Assembly (NCBI GenBank): GCA_947168855.1
Contig: CAMVNO010000007.1
Coordinates: 62,001-126,000, forward strand
Direction: 5' to 3'
DNA: 64,000 nucleotides
DNA from: an uncultured Clostridia bacterium
Lineage (GTDB): Bacteria; Bacillota; Clostridia; Christensenellales; CAG-138
Shown here: piece by piece, positions 51,377 to 59,746 of the stretch
How the letters are laid out: every line of letters starts with the position of its first letter
How positions within the stretch are numbered: the first letter of the stretch is position 1
Notes under the pieces: generated by a model
Database searches by the model: none
What the model saw: the letters and a program-made list of their open reading frames with translations, nothing else
What the model was told of the DNA's origin: nothing
Position numbers and translations under genes: made by a program

Positions 51377-52708
51377 TTACTTGGCTGCGAGCCGGCGGAT
51401 CGCCTCCGCCATGCACATGGTATTGAAGCGGATGTCCTCGATCGAGATGGATTCATCCGGCATATGACACATGCTCTCTTCGCCCTCGCGCACGATGCCG
51501 AACGCAACCGCGTTCTCTATCTCGCGCGCATAGGTGCCGCCGCCCATCGACAGCGGCTTCGAGTTCGAACCGTTCAGCTCGTTGTAAAGGCTCATCAGCG
51601 TGGAAACGAGCTCGCTGTCCGCCGGAATGAAATGCCCCGGCTTGATGACGGTATCGGTGCGGACAAAGCCCGCCTTGCCGTACGCTGCGTCCCACGTCTT
51701 CAAAAGATCCTCTGCCTTTGCGGAGAACGGATGGCGGCAGTCGGCAATGAAGCGAACGCCGTTTTCATCGAAGCGGATCACGTCGGGCTGATAGGTGATG
51801 CGGCCCGATTCGTCGGTGACGTCGATCCCGAGCGATTCGCCGTGCATATCGAGCTTCCAGAGCGCGTGCAGCGCGAGGACCGTCGCCTTGTCCTCCTTCG
51901 GAAGCGGCTGCTGCACAAGGATCAGCATCAGCGCCTGAAGCGCGTTCCTTGCATACTCCGGCATCGACGCGTGCCCGCCGCGGCCTTCAACCGTGATGCG
52001 GTTTCCTACAAAGCTTGCCGTATAGCCCTCCGGCACGGAAACCGGAACCGCTTCGCACGGAAGCTCGGCGCGGATCACGCCGGGAATGACGTTTGCCGCC
52101 GTGCCGCAGTCGATCGAGAGCTTCGACGCGTATTTCTTCTCATACGTTGTGTGCATGATGCCCATCTCGGAATTGACGACCGGGTATTCCGCGTCCGGCG
52201 TGAACGCCAGCGTCGGCTGCCCTTCGACCTTCAGATAATGCTCCACGCCCAAAGAACCGATCTCCTCGTCGCAGCCGAGGATGACGCGCACGCGGCGCTT
52301 CATCGGATAGCCGCAATCCTTGATCGCGGCAAGCGCATAGATCGCGGAAAGCGCGGGGCTCTTGTCGTCCAGCGTGCCGCGGCCGATGATGCGTCCGTCC
52401 TTCTCCGTTGCGGAATACGGCGGAACAGACCAGCCCTCGCCCTCCGGAACGACGTCCAGATGCGCAAGGATGCCTAGGACCTCCTCGCCCTCGCCGTACT
52501 CGACCACGCCGCAGTAGCCGTCGACGTCCCATGCGTTGAGTCCGAGCTTTCGCGCGATCGCAAGCGTTGCCTGCAGCGCCTCATACACCGTCTTGCCGAA
52601 CGGCTTGCCGGGCTCGGCGGGGTCTCCGCGCGATACGGACGGAATGCGCACGAGCGCTTTCAAATCCTCGATCTGCTCACGCAGCGTCTGTTCGATCCGA
52701 TTCTTCAT
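51377..52708 (-). CDS. Sapep/PepV-type M20 dipeptidase
   Basis: 443 residues. Metal-binding motifs LGILAHLDVVPEGEGW (His/Asp) and GCDEEIGSLG (Glu pair), TPDAEYPVVNSEMGI and a C-terminal GGGTYAREIENAVAFG, with the lid domain between. It matches Mn/Zn dipeptidases of the Sapep family, intracellular enzymes that cut dipeptides. It lies between yitT and the two-component system in the same direction (21 bp and 1 bp gaps), an unusual operon partner for a sensor. Confidence 0.93.
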   Translation of the reverse strand: MKNRIEQTLREQIEDLKALVRIPSVSRGDPAEPGKPFGKTVYEALQATLAIARKLGLNAWDVDGYCGVVEYGEGEEVLGILAHLDVVPEGEGWSVPPYSATEKDGRIIGRGTLDDKSPALSAIYALAAIKDCGYPMKRRVRVILGCDEEIGSLGVEHYLKVEGQPTLAFTPDAEYPVVNSEMGIMHTTYEKKYASKLSIDCGTAANVIPGVIRAELPCEAVPVSVPEGYTASFVGNRITVEGRGGHASMPEYARNALQALMLILVQQPLPKEDKATVLALHALWKLDMHGESLGIDVTDESGRITYQPDVIRFDENGVRFIADCRHPFSAKAEDLLKTWDAAYGKAGFVRTDTVIKPGHFIPADSELVSTLMSLYNELNGSNSKPLSMGGGTYAREIENAVAFGIVREGEESMCHMPDESISIEDIRFNTMCMAEAIRRLAAK

Positions 52709-52729
52709 AGCAAATTTCCTTCCTTTCTG

Positions 52730-53665
52730 TCAGTTGACTGCGGAGAAGCCCTTGCCGATGACCTCCCGCGTATCGATGATGGAGATGATGGCCTTCGGAT
52801 CCTTTTCGAGAACGAGCCGGCGGATGGCGCCGAGTTCGATCGTCTTGGTCAGGATATAGACCAGCGTCTTTTCCTGATTCGTGTATGCGCCGCGGCACGG
52901 GATATACGTGACACCGCGGTGCATCTTGTTCAGCACGTCCGGCGCGATCTCATCCCACTTGTCCGAGATGATGAACAGCGTCTTGGTGCGGTTAATGCCT
53001 AAAATGATGTTGTTGAACGCAATACTCGTTACAAACAGCGCAATGAACGACAGCGCGGCGCTCTCCACACCCATGCGGTAACTGCCCGCGCCGATCGCGC
53101 GCACCACGCCGAGTGCCAGTGCGATCACGATGTTCAGCGACATGGAGATCGTGCCCATCGAGATCGAATACCTGCGGTTCAGGAGCAGGGAAACAATGTC
53201 CAGACCGCCCGTGCTGCCGCCGAGCCGCACGATCATGCCGCCCGCAACGCCCATGGTGACCGCTCCGAAGATCACGCTGACCACGCGCCACGCCGGTTCG
53301 CTCATATCGAACAGCGCCGGGAACTGCAGGTTGTCGAACAGCGCGAGCTCTGCGGCGAACAGCACCGTCATCAGCAGCGTATAAACCGTAAACCGGATGT
53401 GCAGATACCGGAACGCGAGAATCAGCAGCGGAATGTTCGCGATCGCGACGAACACCCAGTTCGGGATCATGCCGTTCGTTGCGTAGGTGATCAGCATGGC
53501 GATACCGGTCACGCCTCCCGTGACGACGCCCGCCGGGGTATACAGCAGCGTGACCGCAAGCGCTTCGATCGTGATCATCAGCGACATCAGCACGACCGCC
53601 TTTCCTTCGCGCAGAACCCTGCGCATGCGCTGCGGATCGGACGGCTTTTTTTCCGGATTCTTCAT
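52730..53665 (-). CDS. YitT family membrane protein
   Basis: 311 residues. About six TM helices (VLMSLMITIEALAVTLLYTP and GGVTGIAMLITYATNGMIPN), a GMIVRLGGSTGGLDIVSLLL motif, and the C-terminal cytosolic DUF2179 domain (RGVTYIPCRGAYTNQEKTLV then DPKAIISIIDTREVIGKGF). YitT proteins are conserved membrane proteins of unknown transport function, often metabolite or metal efflux. The promoter is at 53695-53723; GGGAGGA precedes the ATG. Confidence 0.93.
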   Translation of the reverse strand: MKNPEKKPSDPQRMRRVLREGKAVVLMSLMITIEALAVTLLYTPAGVVTGGVTGIAMLITYATNGMIPNWVFVAIANIPLLILAFRYLHIRFTVYTLLMTVLFAAELALFDNLQFPALFDMSEPAWRVVSVIFGAVTMGVAGGMIVRLGGSTGGLDIVSLLLNRRYSISMGTISMSLNIVIALALGVVRAIGAGSYRMGVESAALSFIALFVTSIAFNNIILGINRTKTLFIISDKWDEIAPDVLNKMHRGVTYIPCRGAYTNQEKTLVYILTKTIELGAIRRLVLEKDPKAIISIIDTREVIGKGFSAVN

Positions 53666-53694
53666 ACATCCTCCCACATATTTTCTTATGATAC

Positions 53695-53723
53695 AGTATA
53701 CCAACTTTTTTCCGTGCTTGCAA
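53695..53723 (-). promoter_or_regulatory. Promoter of the yitT-dipeptidase-two-component operon
   Basis: Minus strand: TTGCAA (53718-53723), 17-bp spacer, TATACT (53695-53700). Confidence 0.75.
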
Positions 53724-53782
53724 CCCCAAAGCCGACCGCATCGCCGGGACGGAGCGCTGTTTTTCGATCTGCTGAAATTTTG

Positions 53783-53811
53783 TTGACATTCTTTCCGAGT
53801 GCAGATATAAT
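53783..53811 (+). promoter_or_regulatory. Full-consensus sigma-A promoter of the DUF4234 gene
   Basis: TTGACA (53783-53788), 17-bp spacer, TATAAT (53806-53811). It is the only fully consensus promoter in the window, implying high expression. Confidence 0.85.
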
Positions 53812-53864
53812 ATAAAAAGGCGGATATGACTCCGCCGAAAGGAAAAATTGAGGAGGCATTTATA

Positions 53865-54284
53865 ATGGAAACCACCCAGAAACCCATCAACCAGCTCCGG
53901 ACCAACCGCAGCCTTGTGAAGTACATCCTTCTGTCGCTCGTCACGTTCGGCATCTATGCTCTGGTCGTGAACTGCCACATCTCTTCCGAGATCAACGAAG
54001 TTGCATCCCGTTATGACGGCAAAAAGACCATGCATTATGCATTGCTGTTCTTCCTGATCGCTCCGATCACGCTGGGCATTGCGGCGATTGTTTGGCAGCA
54101 CAAGATCTCCAACCGTATCGGCGACGAGCTGAAGAGAAGAAATCAGAACTACGAGTTCAGCGCCAAGACCTACTGGCTCTGGGGCGTTCTCGGCGCTCTG
54201 ATCATTGTCGGACCGTTCATCTACACGCACAAGTTCCTGAAGTCGATGAACCTGATCAATGCCGACTACAACATCAACGGCTGA
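53865..54284 (+). CDS. DUF4234 membrane protein
   Basis: 139 residues. Three hydrophobic segments (SLVKYILLSLVTFGIYALVV, YALLFFLIAPITLGIAAIVW and TYWLWGVLGALIIVGPFIYT) with the conserved WQHKISNRIGDELKRR cytosolic loop and NADYNING end. This matches DUF4234. It has AGGAGG 9 bases upstream and the strongest promoter of the window, and is flanked by terminators, so it is a highly expressed single gene. Function unknown. Confidence 0.9.
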   Translation: METTQKPINQLRTNRSLVKYILLSLVTFGIYALVVNCHISSEINEVASRYDGKKTMHYALLFFLIAPITLGIAAIVWQHKISNRIGDELKRRNQNYEFSAKTYWLWGVLGALIIVGPFIYTHKFLKSMNLINADYNING

Positions 54285-54299
54285 TTCCTGATCTGTCAA

Positions 54300-54326
54300 A
54301 AACCGCCCGTTTCGGGCGGTTTTTTA
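54300..54326 (+). terminator. Terminator of the DUF4234 gene
   Basis: Perfect 9-bp stem AACCGCCCG/CGGGCGGTT, TTT loop, T tract. Confidence 0.9.
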
Positions 54327-54430
54327 ATATGCTGAGCAGGCTGAAAAAAGCCTTTTTGCGGAAGCGCGCGACGGCTCCTCTGCAGCGAAATGTCGGCGGA
54401 GCGGATGTCACTCTTTTATTGACAACCTGA

Positions 54431-54461
54431 AAGGACGAAGCGGTTTGCTTCGTCCTTTTTT
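54431..54461. terminator. Bidirectional terminator at the LCP gene end
   Basis: Perfect 11-bp stem AAGGACGAAGC/GCTTCGTCCTT, GGTTT loop, T tract. Confidence 0.85.
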
Positions 54462-54465
54462 GTCG

Positions 54466-55740
54466 TTACGCTTCTTCGGTTCCCTGCGGTTTCTTTTTGC
54501 CGCGTCGGACAGCGAACACGGCGATGCAGGCGACGGCCGCGATCGCAATCGCGGAAAGCACAACCGGAAGGACCCACGAACGCGCGGAGGTCTGCGGCTC
54601 GCTCGTATCGCGCTCGATATCCCTGGTTCCGTACAGCGCCTGTCTGATCAGAATACGGTTCTTTTCAATCGCAGGCAAAAGCGCGTACGCGCCGTCGACG
54701 TTGAGCTCGGTGTAGGCGTCGTCAAACGGCACACGGATCGTTGAGAATGTCAGATCTTCCGCAACCGACATTTCGATGCCGATCTCACGCAGCGTATAGA
54801 AATCGACGTTGGTCTGGATGCTCTTGAAGATCATTTTGAAGAACGGATAGAGGAACGAGCTGTCGAATTTATCCTTCATGTACCAGAACGCATTCTCCAC
54901 AATGCCGACCTGCCGATCCGCGCGGCCGAGATCGCCCTTGCCGTCCGACGTGCGGTCGAGCAGGAGCGTTATGATCTCCTCACCGGAAAGCTGCTGCTTT
55001 TGAGGTTTCAGCGAACCGCCGCATGCCGCGTTGATATACGCAGCTTCTTCCTCTGTCAGTCTAGCGGGAATTCCGCCGATCTCGTCCGCCAACGCAGCGA
55101 GCTCATCCGTTCCGGTCACGATATAGTTCTGAATGTCCAGCTCGAACACGTCGTTGACCGTATTGATCAGCTGACCGATACCGCCGCGCGAATATGCGGT
55201 GTTGATCCGCTTCCATTCGTCCTCCGAAAGCGGTACGAGCGTATCTCTCGCCACGGAAACGACCGTGAACTTCTGCAGCATCTGGTTGAACGACGCCAGG
55301 AAGATCATATCGGTCTGCTTGTCCTGCGATTCCAGCGAACCGTTCTGCACAACGATGATCATGGAGAAGATGTAGCGGTCGATCCGCTGCTGCTCGAAGA
55401 TCGGGACCTCTTTGATTTCTCCGGTCTCGTAATAGTCGACGTCGCTGACCATCGCTTCGCTGAACAATGCCGCGTCCGGCGTCGGAAGGGATTCGACGTC
55501 GATCGGTCCGCCGGTGCGCTTTGTGGTTCCGACGCCGCAGGAGATCAGATGGAACCCGCGGCTGTCGCAGGAAAAGAAACGCATTTCACGGCACATCTGC
55601 ACTTTGCTCGTGCCGAGAACGATCCCGAGCACGGCAAGCACGGCAAACGCGATGCACAGCGCAAAGAATACGATCCTGTGCGTTCTGACGAGGTCTTTCT
55701 GAGGCGCCGGCTGCTGATTTTGCAATTGCTTTTCTTCCAT
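54466..55740 (-). CDS. LytR-CpsA-Psr (LCP) family protein with a C-terminal TM helix
   Basis: 424 residues. N-terminal TM (IVFFALCIAFAVLAVLGIVL), LCP core with TDMIFLASFN, VVSVARDTLVPL, INTAYSRGGIGQLINTVNDV and the catalytic-type RTSDGKGDLGRADRQ, which keeps the Arg/Asp pattern. An unusual second TM (PVVLSAIAIAAVACIAVFAV) ends the protein. LCP enzymes ligate teichoic acids or capsule to peptidoglycan. GGAGG precedes the ATG. It follows NAGPA and a tiny TM gene, with the glycan-export genes further upstream. Confidence 0.9.
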   Translation of the reverse strand: MEEKQLQNQQPAPQKDLVRTHRIVFFALCIAFAVLAVLGIVLGTSKVQMCREMRFFSCDSRGFHLISCGVGTTKRTGGPIDVESLPTPDAALFSEAMVSDVDYYETGEIKEVPIFEQQRIDRYIFSMIIVVQNGSLESQDKQTDMIFLASFNQMLQKFTVVSVARDTLVPLSEDEWKRINTAYSRGGIGQLINTVNDVFELDIQNYIVTGTDELAALADEIGGIPARLTEEEAAYINAACGGSLKPQKQQLSGEEIITLLLDRTSDGKGDLGRADRQVGIVENAFWYMKDKFDSSFLYPFFKMIFKSIQTNVDFYTLREIGIEMSVAEDLTFSTIRVPFDDAYTELNVDGAYALLPAIEKNRILIRQALYGTRDIERDTSEPQTSARSWVLPVVLSAIAIAAVACIAVFAVRRGKKKPQGTEEA

Positions 55741-55751
55741 CGGGCGCCTCC

Positions 55752-55862
55752 TTACAGTACGATCAACACAACGTCGACCGCAAGCATGATGAACGTCAGC
55801 ACCGACATGATGACGATGCCGACGATCCAGCCGCTTTTCTTTTGTTTCGATTGCTTTTCCAT
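55752..55862 (-). CDS. 36-residue single-TM protein
   Basis: MEKQSKQKKSGWIVGIVIMS begins a 36-residue peptide with a basic N-terminus and one strongly hydrophobic helix to the end (SVLTFIMLAVDVVLIVL). Its ATG is 2 bp after the NAGPA stop, whose GGGGAGTAAG provides the ribosome site, and it ends 11 bp before the LCP gene. The N-terminal positive charge predicts an in-out topology. It may be a small partner of the NAGPA or LCP protein. It is too short for a homology-based call, so coding is judged from spacing and composition. Confidence 0.65.
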   Translation of the reverse strand: MEKQSKQKKSGWIVGIVIMSVLTFIMLAVDVVLIVL

Positions 55863-55864
55863 AC

Positions 55865-56983
55865 TTACTCCCCGCGTACCCGATCCGCCGGCACATCGGT
55901 CAGCTCCGGCGCGTTGCCGTCTGCGTCATACTCGGCGATCAAAATCATATCTTTTGTTTCGCGATCGCTTTGGGGCTTCGAGTTGATGCGCCTGCCCATG
56001 AACACCATGGATGTGCTCTGACCGCCGTCCAGGTTGATCGCGTCCGTGCAGCCGATCGACGCCATGAGCTCGGCGCATTCCTCCGGATTCATGCCGAGGG
56101 TGTTGCCGTCGACCGTAACAAGCGCATAGTGACCCGGTTCGTAATACCCGAAGAGGGTGCGGGAGCGGCGAGAGAAGGAGTACTTCTTGAGATTCCCCTG
56201 AACCTTGCCGTTCTGGATCAGAACCGGTCCGAACTGCAGCGCCTGCCAAATGCCGCCGTGCTGCGCGTTTTCTTTTTTATAATCGTAGGTTTCATTATTA
56301 GCGCGGTTGATCAGCTTCACGGTGCCGTCCCGATAGAGGATGACGACGCCCGAACGGAAGACGTGCGAGCTTCTCTGGACGTTTTTCTTGACCTCTACGC
56401 CGTTATGGATCACCAGACCGGAATTCATCGTGCCGTTGGTCGCAAGAATCGCATGCTCACGCGTTGCAAACTTTTCCGGATTCTCGGTTCCCTTATTGAA
56501 TCCGCCGCGTCCGAAGCCCATTCGGATGCTGTTGATGTTCCGGACCCAGATATCCGCAACATTATAAACCTTCTGGTCCGGTTCGCCCTCGTTGATCTTG
56601 ACCCGCTTGACCGCGATACGCACCTCGTCGCTCTGATAGCTCCAGTCCGCATCGACGCCGGTGTCGTAATTCGGAAAGCGGTCGGTGGCAATATCGCCCT
56701 CTTTCGGCGCGCGCGTCGGCTGCGGCGTAGGCTCCGGCGTTGCGGTCGGCTCCGGCGTGGGTTCAGGCGTATCCGTCGGTTCGGGCAGTTCCGGATTCTG
56801 CGGAACCGTCTCGGCTGTGTTCTCAACTAAAATGACCGTCTCTTCGCCGCCGTTCTCCGACGGCGCGGCGCTTGCCTGCCCCACCGGATCCGGTTCAACG
56901 GCAGTCTGTATGCAGCCGACGGTTCCGAGCAGCAGAATCGTGCTGAATACGATACAAAGCCATTTGTTGATATATCTCTTCAT
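55865..56983 (-). CDS. Phosphodiester glycosidase (NAGPA domain) lipoprotein
   Basis: 372 residues. A lipoprotein signal with TVGC (Cys24), a long Glu/Thr/Pro linker to about residue 95, then the NAGPA domain: ATNGTMNSGLVIHNGVEV, FGPVLIQNG, LVTVDGNTLGMNPEECAELM and DAINLDGGQSTSMVFMGR. The family cleaves or makes GlcNAc-1-phosphodiester bonds; in Bacillota it is found with teichoic acid and exopolysaccharide genes. It is coupled to the small TM gene and LCP downstream, suggesting envelope glycan processing. Confidence 0.92.
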   Translation of the reverse strand: MKRYINKWLCIVFSTILLLGTVGCIQTAVEPDPVGQASAAPSENGGEETVILVENTAETVPQNPELPEPTDTPEPTPEPTATPEPTPQPTRAPKEGDIATDRFPNYDTGVDADWSYQSDEVRIAVKRVKINEGEPDQKVYNVADIWVRNINSIRMGFGRGGFNKGTENPEKFATREHAILATNGTMNSGLVIHNGVEVKKNVQRSSHVFRSGVVILYRDGTVKLINRANNETYDYKKENAQHGGIWQALQFGPVLIQNGKVQGNLKKYSFSRRSRTLFGYYEPGHYALVTVDGNTLGMNPEECAELMASIGCTDAINLDGGQSTSMVFMGRRINSKPQSDRETKDMILIAEYDADGNAPELTDVPADRVRGE

Positions 56984-57126
56984 AATCGCTTGTTCCTTTC
57001 CTTTGACTTGCCCGCGGCAGCCGTACTGCGCGGGCGCGATCCATTGACCTTGGTATGATCCGACTGCGTACAGTCCTTATTCGGTCCGCGTGCCGGACAG
57101 AATCCCCGCATGCGGATCACCTTGCT
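56984..57126. other. Leader of the NAGPA gene
   Basis: About 140 bases between the promoter and the start, containing CGCGCAGTAC-type palindromic stretches (GCAGTACGGCTGCCGC). It may fold but I see no known riboswitch. Confidence 0.4.
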
Positions 57127-57155
57127 ATTCTATCGAAAGCTGTTTGAAAAAGCAA
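57127..57155 (-). promoter_or_regulatory. Promoter of the NAGPA-small TM-LCP operon
   Basis: Minus strand: TTGCTT (57150-57155), 17-bp spacer, TAGAAT (57127-57132). Confidence 0.6.
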
Positions 57156-57252
57156 GCAAAACGACAAACGTTTACCGTTTTTATACATTCCTGATACAAA
57201 ACGGACGTCCGCCGTCTTTTGCTCCGGGACGATCCCTCGGTTCGGCTCCGAA

Positions 57253-58044
57253 TCATTTCGCCGCCGTCTTTTTCGTCTTTTCGTCCAGAAAGCTCTCGTA
57301 TGCCTCGTATACCTCTTCCGTCGCCCCGACCTTGCAGATCCTGCCGTGGTCGAGCCAGATGGCGTGCTCGCACAGTTCAAGCACGGGCGGCTTCGCATGC
57401 GAAACAAAGATCAGCGTAACGCCTTTTTTCTGCATTTCCCGGATCCTGTCACGGCATTTCTTCTGGAAAGACTTGTCGCCGACCGCGAGCACCTCGTCGA
57501 TGATCAGAATATCGGGATCCACGACCGTAGCAACCGCAAAGCCGAGACGTGCGCGCATGCCGCTCGAATAGTTTTTGATCGGCAGATCCATAAAATCCCA
57601 AAGCTCCGCGAACTCGACGATATTGTCGTATTGTTCCTTCATAAACTTGCGGCTGTGCCCCAAAACCGCGCCGTTGATGTAGATGTTCTCCTTTGCCGTG
57701 AGATTCGGATCGAAGCCCGCGCCGAGTTCGATCATCGGCGCAATGCTGCCTCTGACCCGAACAGAACCCTTATACGGGGAAAGAATGCCGCAGATGAGTT
57801 TCAGAAGCGTGCTTTTGCCTGCGCCGTTCGCGCCGACCAACGCCCAGGATTCTCCTTTGTTGATCGTCAGCGAAACATCCCGCAGCGCGCAAAACTCCTT
57901 GAACCGCAGCTCGCGCTTCATAAGCTTTACGAAATACTCTTTCAGATTGTCCACTTTTTCGCCCGCCATATTGAACCGGACGGTGACGTCGTTGAGCTGT
58001 ATGCAGGGCTCGCCCAGCCCGATCTGTTCCGTAATGTTTTTCAT
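57253..58044 (-). CDS. Polysaccharide ABC exporter ATP-binding subunit (TagH/Wzt-type)
   Basis: 263 residues. Walker A GANGAGKST, signature YSSGMRARLGFA, Walker B ILIIDEVLAVGD. The preceding segment (LKEYFVKLMKRELRFKEFCA) is the N-terminal arm typical of polysaccharide and teichoic acid exporters. The carbohydrate-binding C-terminal domain of Wzt is missing. It energises the permease encoded just upstream (6-bp gap) for export of a lipid-linked glycan. Confidence 0.93.
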   Translation of the reverse strand: MKNITEQIGLGEPCIQLNDVTVRFNMAGEKVDNLKEYFVKLMKRELRFKEFCALRDVSLTINKGESWALVGANGAGKSTLLKLICGILSPYKGSVRVRGSIAPMIELGAGFDPNLTAKENIYINGAVLGHSRKFMKEQYDNIVEFAELWDFMDLPIKNYSSGMRARLGFAVATVVDPDILIIDEVLAVGDKSFQKKCRDRIREMQKKGVTLIFVSHAKPPVLELCEHAIWLDHGRICKVGATEEVYEAYESFLDEKTKKTAAK

Positions 58045-58050
58045 AGTCTC

Positions 58051-58896
58051 TTAAATATACAGAATAAACTTCTTTTGGGTCAGATTGAACGTCGCCACGC
58101 CGGCGATCAGGAAGACAACCGCAACGATCGCGCCGCGGATCATTAGCTCCGGCGTCGGGACCTCCCATGCGTCATGGTTCTGAATGATGAAGCTGCGGAA
58201 CTGCTGGATGTACATGTACATCGGATTGAACCGGCGAATGAACAGACCGATCGCGTCGGACGCCAGGATCTTGTTCGGCTCGTTGTCGTTGTAGAAGCTT
58301 CCGAGGGAGTAAAAGATCGGCGTCAGATACATCCACGCGAGCGTGACCACGCTCCAGATGTTTCGGATGTCGCGGAAGAATACCGTAACCGCCGCAAGCA
58401 GCATTCCGAGCCCGACGCAGAACACGTATAATTCAACGGTCGGAATGACGATCAGGAGATTGCTCCAGCGGAACGGAACGCCGGTCGCGATCATAACGAT
58501 GACCAATGCGCCGAGCGACAGGACAAAATTGACCATGCAGCTCGTGATCTTCGAGAGCGTAAAGATGTATTTCGGAACGTTTGCCTTTTTCAGCAGCGAT
58601 CCGTTCTCGATCACCGACGTCAGCGCCTTGTTTGTCGATTCACGCATAAACGAGAACAGAATGTTGCCGCAGATCAGATATACCGGGAAATGCGGGATCT
58701 TGCGCTTGAACATCGCCGAAAACACGACCGCCATGACGACCATGGACAGGAGCGGATTCAGAACGCTCCAGATATAGCCCAGAAAGCTTCTCCGGTATTT
58801 CAGCTTCAGATCGCGCTGGACCAGCAGCACCAGCAGATCCCAATATTTCAAAAACCGTGTGATCCAGCACCGGCACATATGAATGAATTTTTTCAT
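58051..58896 (-). CDS. Polysaccharide ABC exporter permease (TagG/Wzm-type)
   Basis: 281 residues, six predicted TM helices. LVLLVQRDLKLKYRRSFLGY and IWSVLNPLLSMVVMAVVFSA are the ABC-2 exporter N-terminal signatures; WMYLTPIFYSLGSF is the conserved mid-domain motif. It forms the channel for undecaprenyl-linked polysaccharide with the ATPase encoded 6 bp downstream. Confidence 0.93.
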   Translation of the reverse strand: MKKFIHMCRCWITRFLKYWDLLVLLVQRDLKLKYRRSFLGYIWSVLNPLLSMVVMAVVFSAMFKRKIPHFPVYLICGNILFSFMRESTNKALTSVIENGSLLKKANVPKYIFTLSKITSCMVNFVLSLGALVIVMIATGVPFRWSNLLIVIPTVELYVFCVGLGMLLAAVTVFFRDIRNIWSVVTLAWMYLTPIFYSLGSFYNDNEPNKILASDAIGLFIRRFNPMYMYIQQFRSFIIQNHDAWEVPTPELMIRGAIVAVVFLIAGVATFNLTQKKFILYI

Positions 58897-58996
58897 CGTC
58901 TGTTGATCATCTCCTTGATCGCTTTCGTTGCCCGCGGATGCGCGAAGCCCCTTGTATCTCTTTGAATGTCCGCCCGAACGATGCCGGCGGACGTCT

Positions 58997-59746
58997 TTAT
59001 ATCCAGTACCGTTTGACGCCGTGCAGACAGTAGCCCAGAAAACACCCGATCCGGCGGAACCATCCGATGCCGAGATACCGATAGGTGTTCCACATCATCG
59101 CGGCGGATTTGCGCTTGTTCCCGGTCTTCGATCCCTGCGTGACCCGGTAGCGCACCAGCGGTTCGTTGATCCCGACCGCCTTTGCGCCGTCCTTCAGGAT
59201 CCGGTACCAGCAGATCAGATCCTCATGCAGATGGCTGCATTCCATCGGATGCCGCTCATATGCCTCGCGCCGAACGAGCACCGTGCTCGTCACAACGTCG
59301 TTTCCGGACAGCAGCCGGTTCGCCGCAACCGTCCCGGGAACGTGAAAGATCTTTCCCGTCGGCTGATCGTTTTCATCCATGCAGGCCGCCGCCGTATATA
59401 CAAGCGTCGCGCCCGTTTCCTCCGCCGTTTTCAGCTGGCGGGCAAGCTTATCAGCGCTCCAGGCGTCGTCGCTGTCCAAAAAAGCGATCCAGTCCGCCCG
59501 CGCCGCCGCAGCGCCGCAGTTGCGCGCGTTCGCAACGCCGCCGTTTTCGGAAAGCAGGATTGCGTGTACGCGCGCGTCCTCCTTTTGCAGCCGGTCAAGA
59601 ATCGACGGCGTGCCGTCGTCGGACCCGTCGTCCACAACGATCACCTCGATCTCGGACACCGATTGCGAAAGCGCGGAACGGATGCTCTGTTCCACGGTCC
59701 TTTCGCATCTGTATGCGGGTACGATCACGCTGACGCGCGGCGTCAT
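58997..59746 (-). CDS. Family 2 glycosyltransferase
   Basis: 249 residues. GT-A fold with VSVIVPAYRCERTVEQSIRS, VIVVDDGSDDGTPSILDRL and the DxD-bearing AFLDSDDAWSADKLARQLK; the catalytic ED pair is in HLHEDLICWYRIL. It adds one sugar to the growing glycan on the cytosolic face of the membrane. It overlaps the upstream epimerase gene by 4 bp (ATGA). About 100 bp separate it from the exporter permease. Confidence 0.93.
   Translation of the reverse strand: MTPRVSVIVPAYRCERTVEQSIRSALSQSVSEIEVIVVDDGSDDGTPSILDRLQKEDARVHAILLSENGGVANARNCGAAAARADWIAFLDSDDAWSADKLARQLKTAEETGATLVYTAAACMDENDQPTGKIFHVPGTVAANRLLSGNDVVTSTVLVRREAYERHPMECSHLHEDLICWYRILKDGAKAVGINEPLVRYRVTQGSKTGNKRKSAAMMWNTYRYLGIGWFRRIGCFLGYCLHGVKRYWI

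Noticed and set aside
54329..54430. 33-codon plus-strand frame between two terminators
   Set aside because: No ribosome site, begins inside the terminator tail, no hydrophobic or domain pattern.
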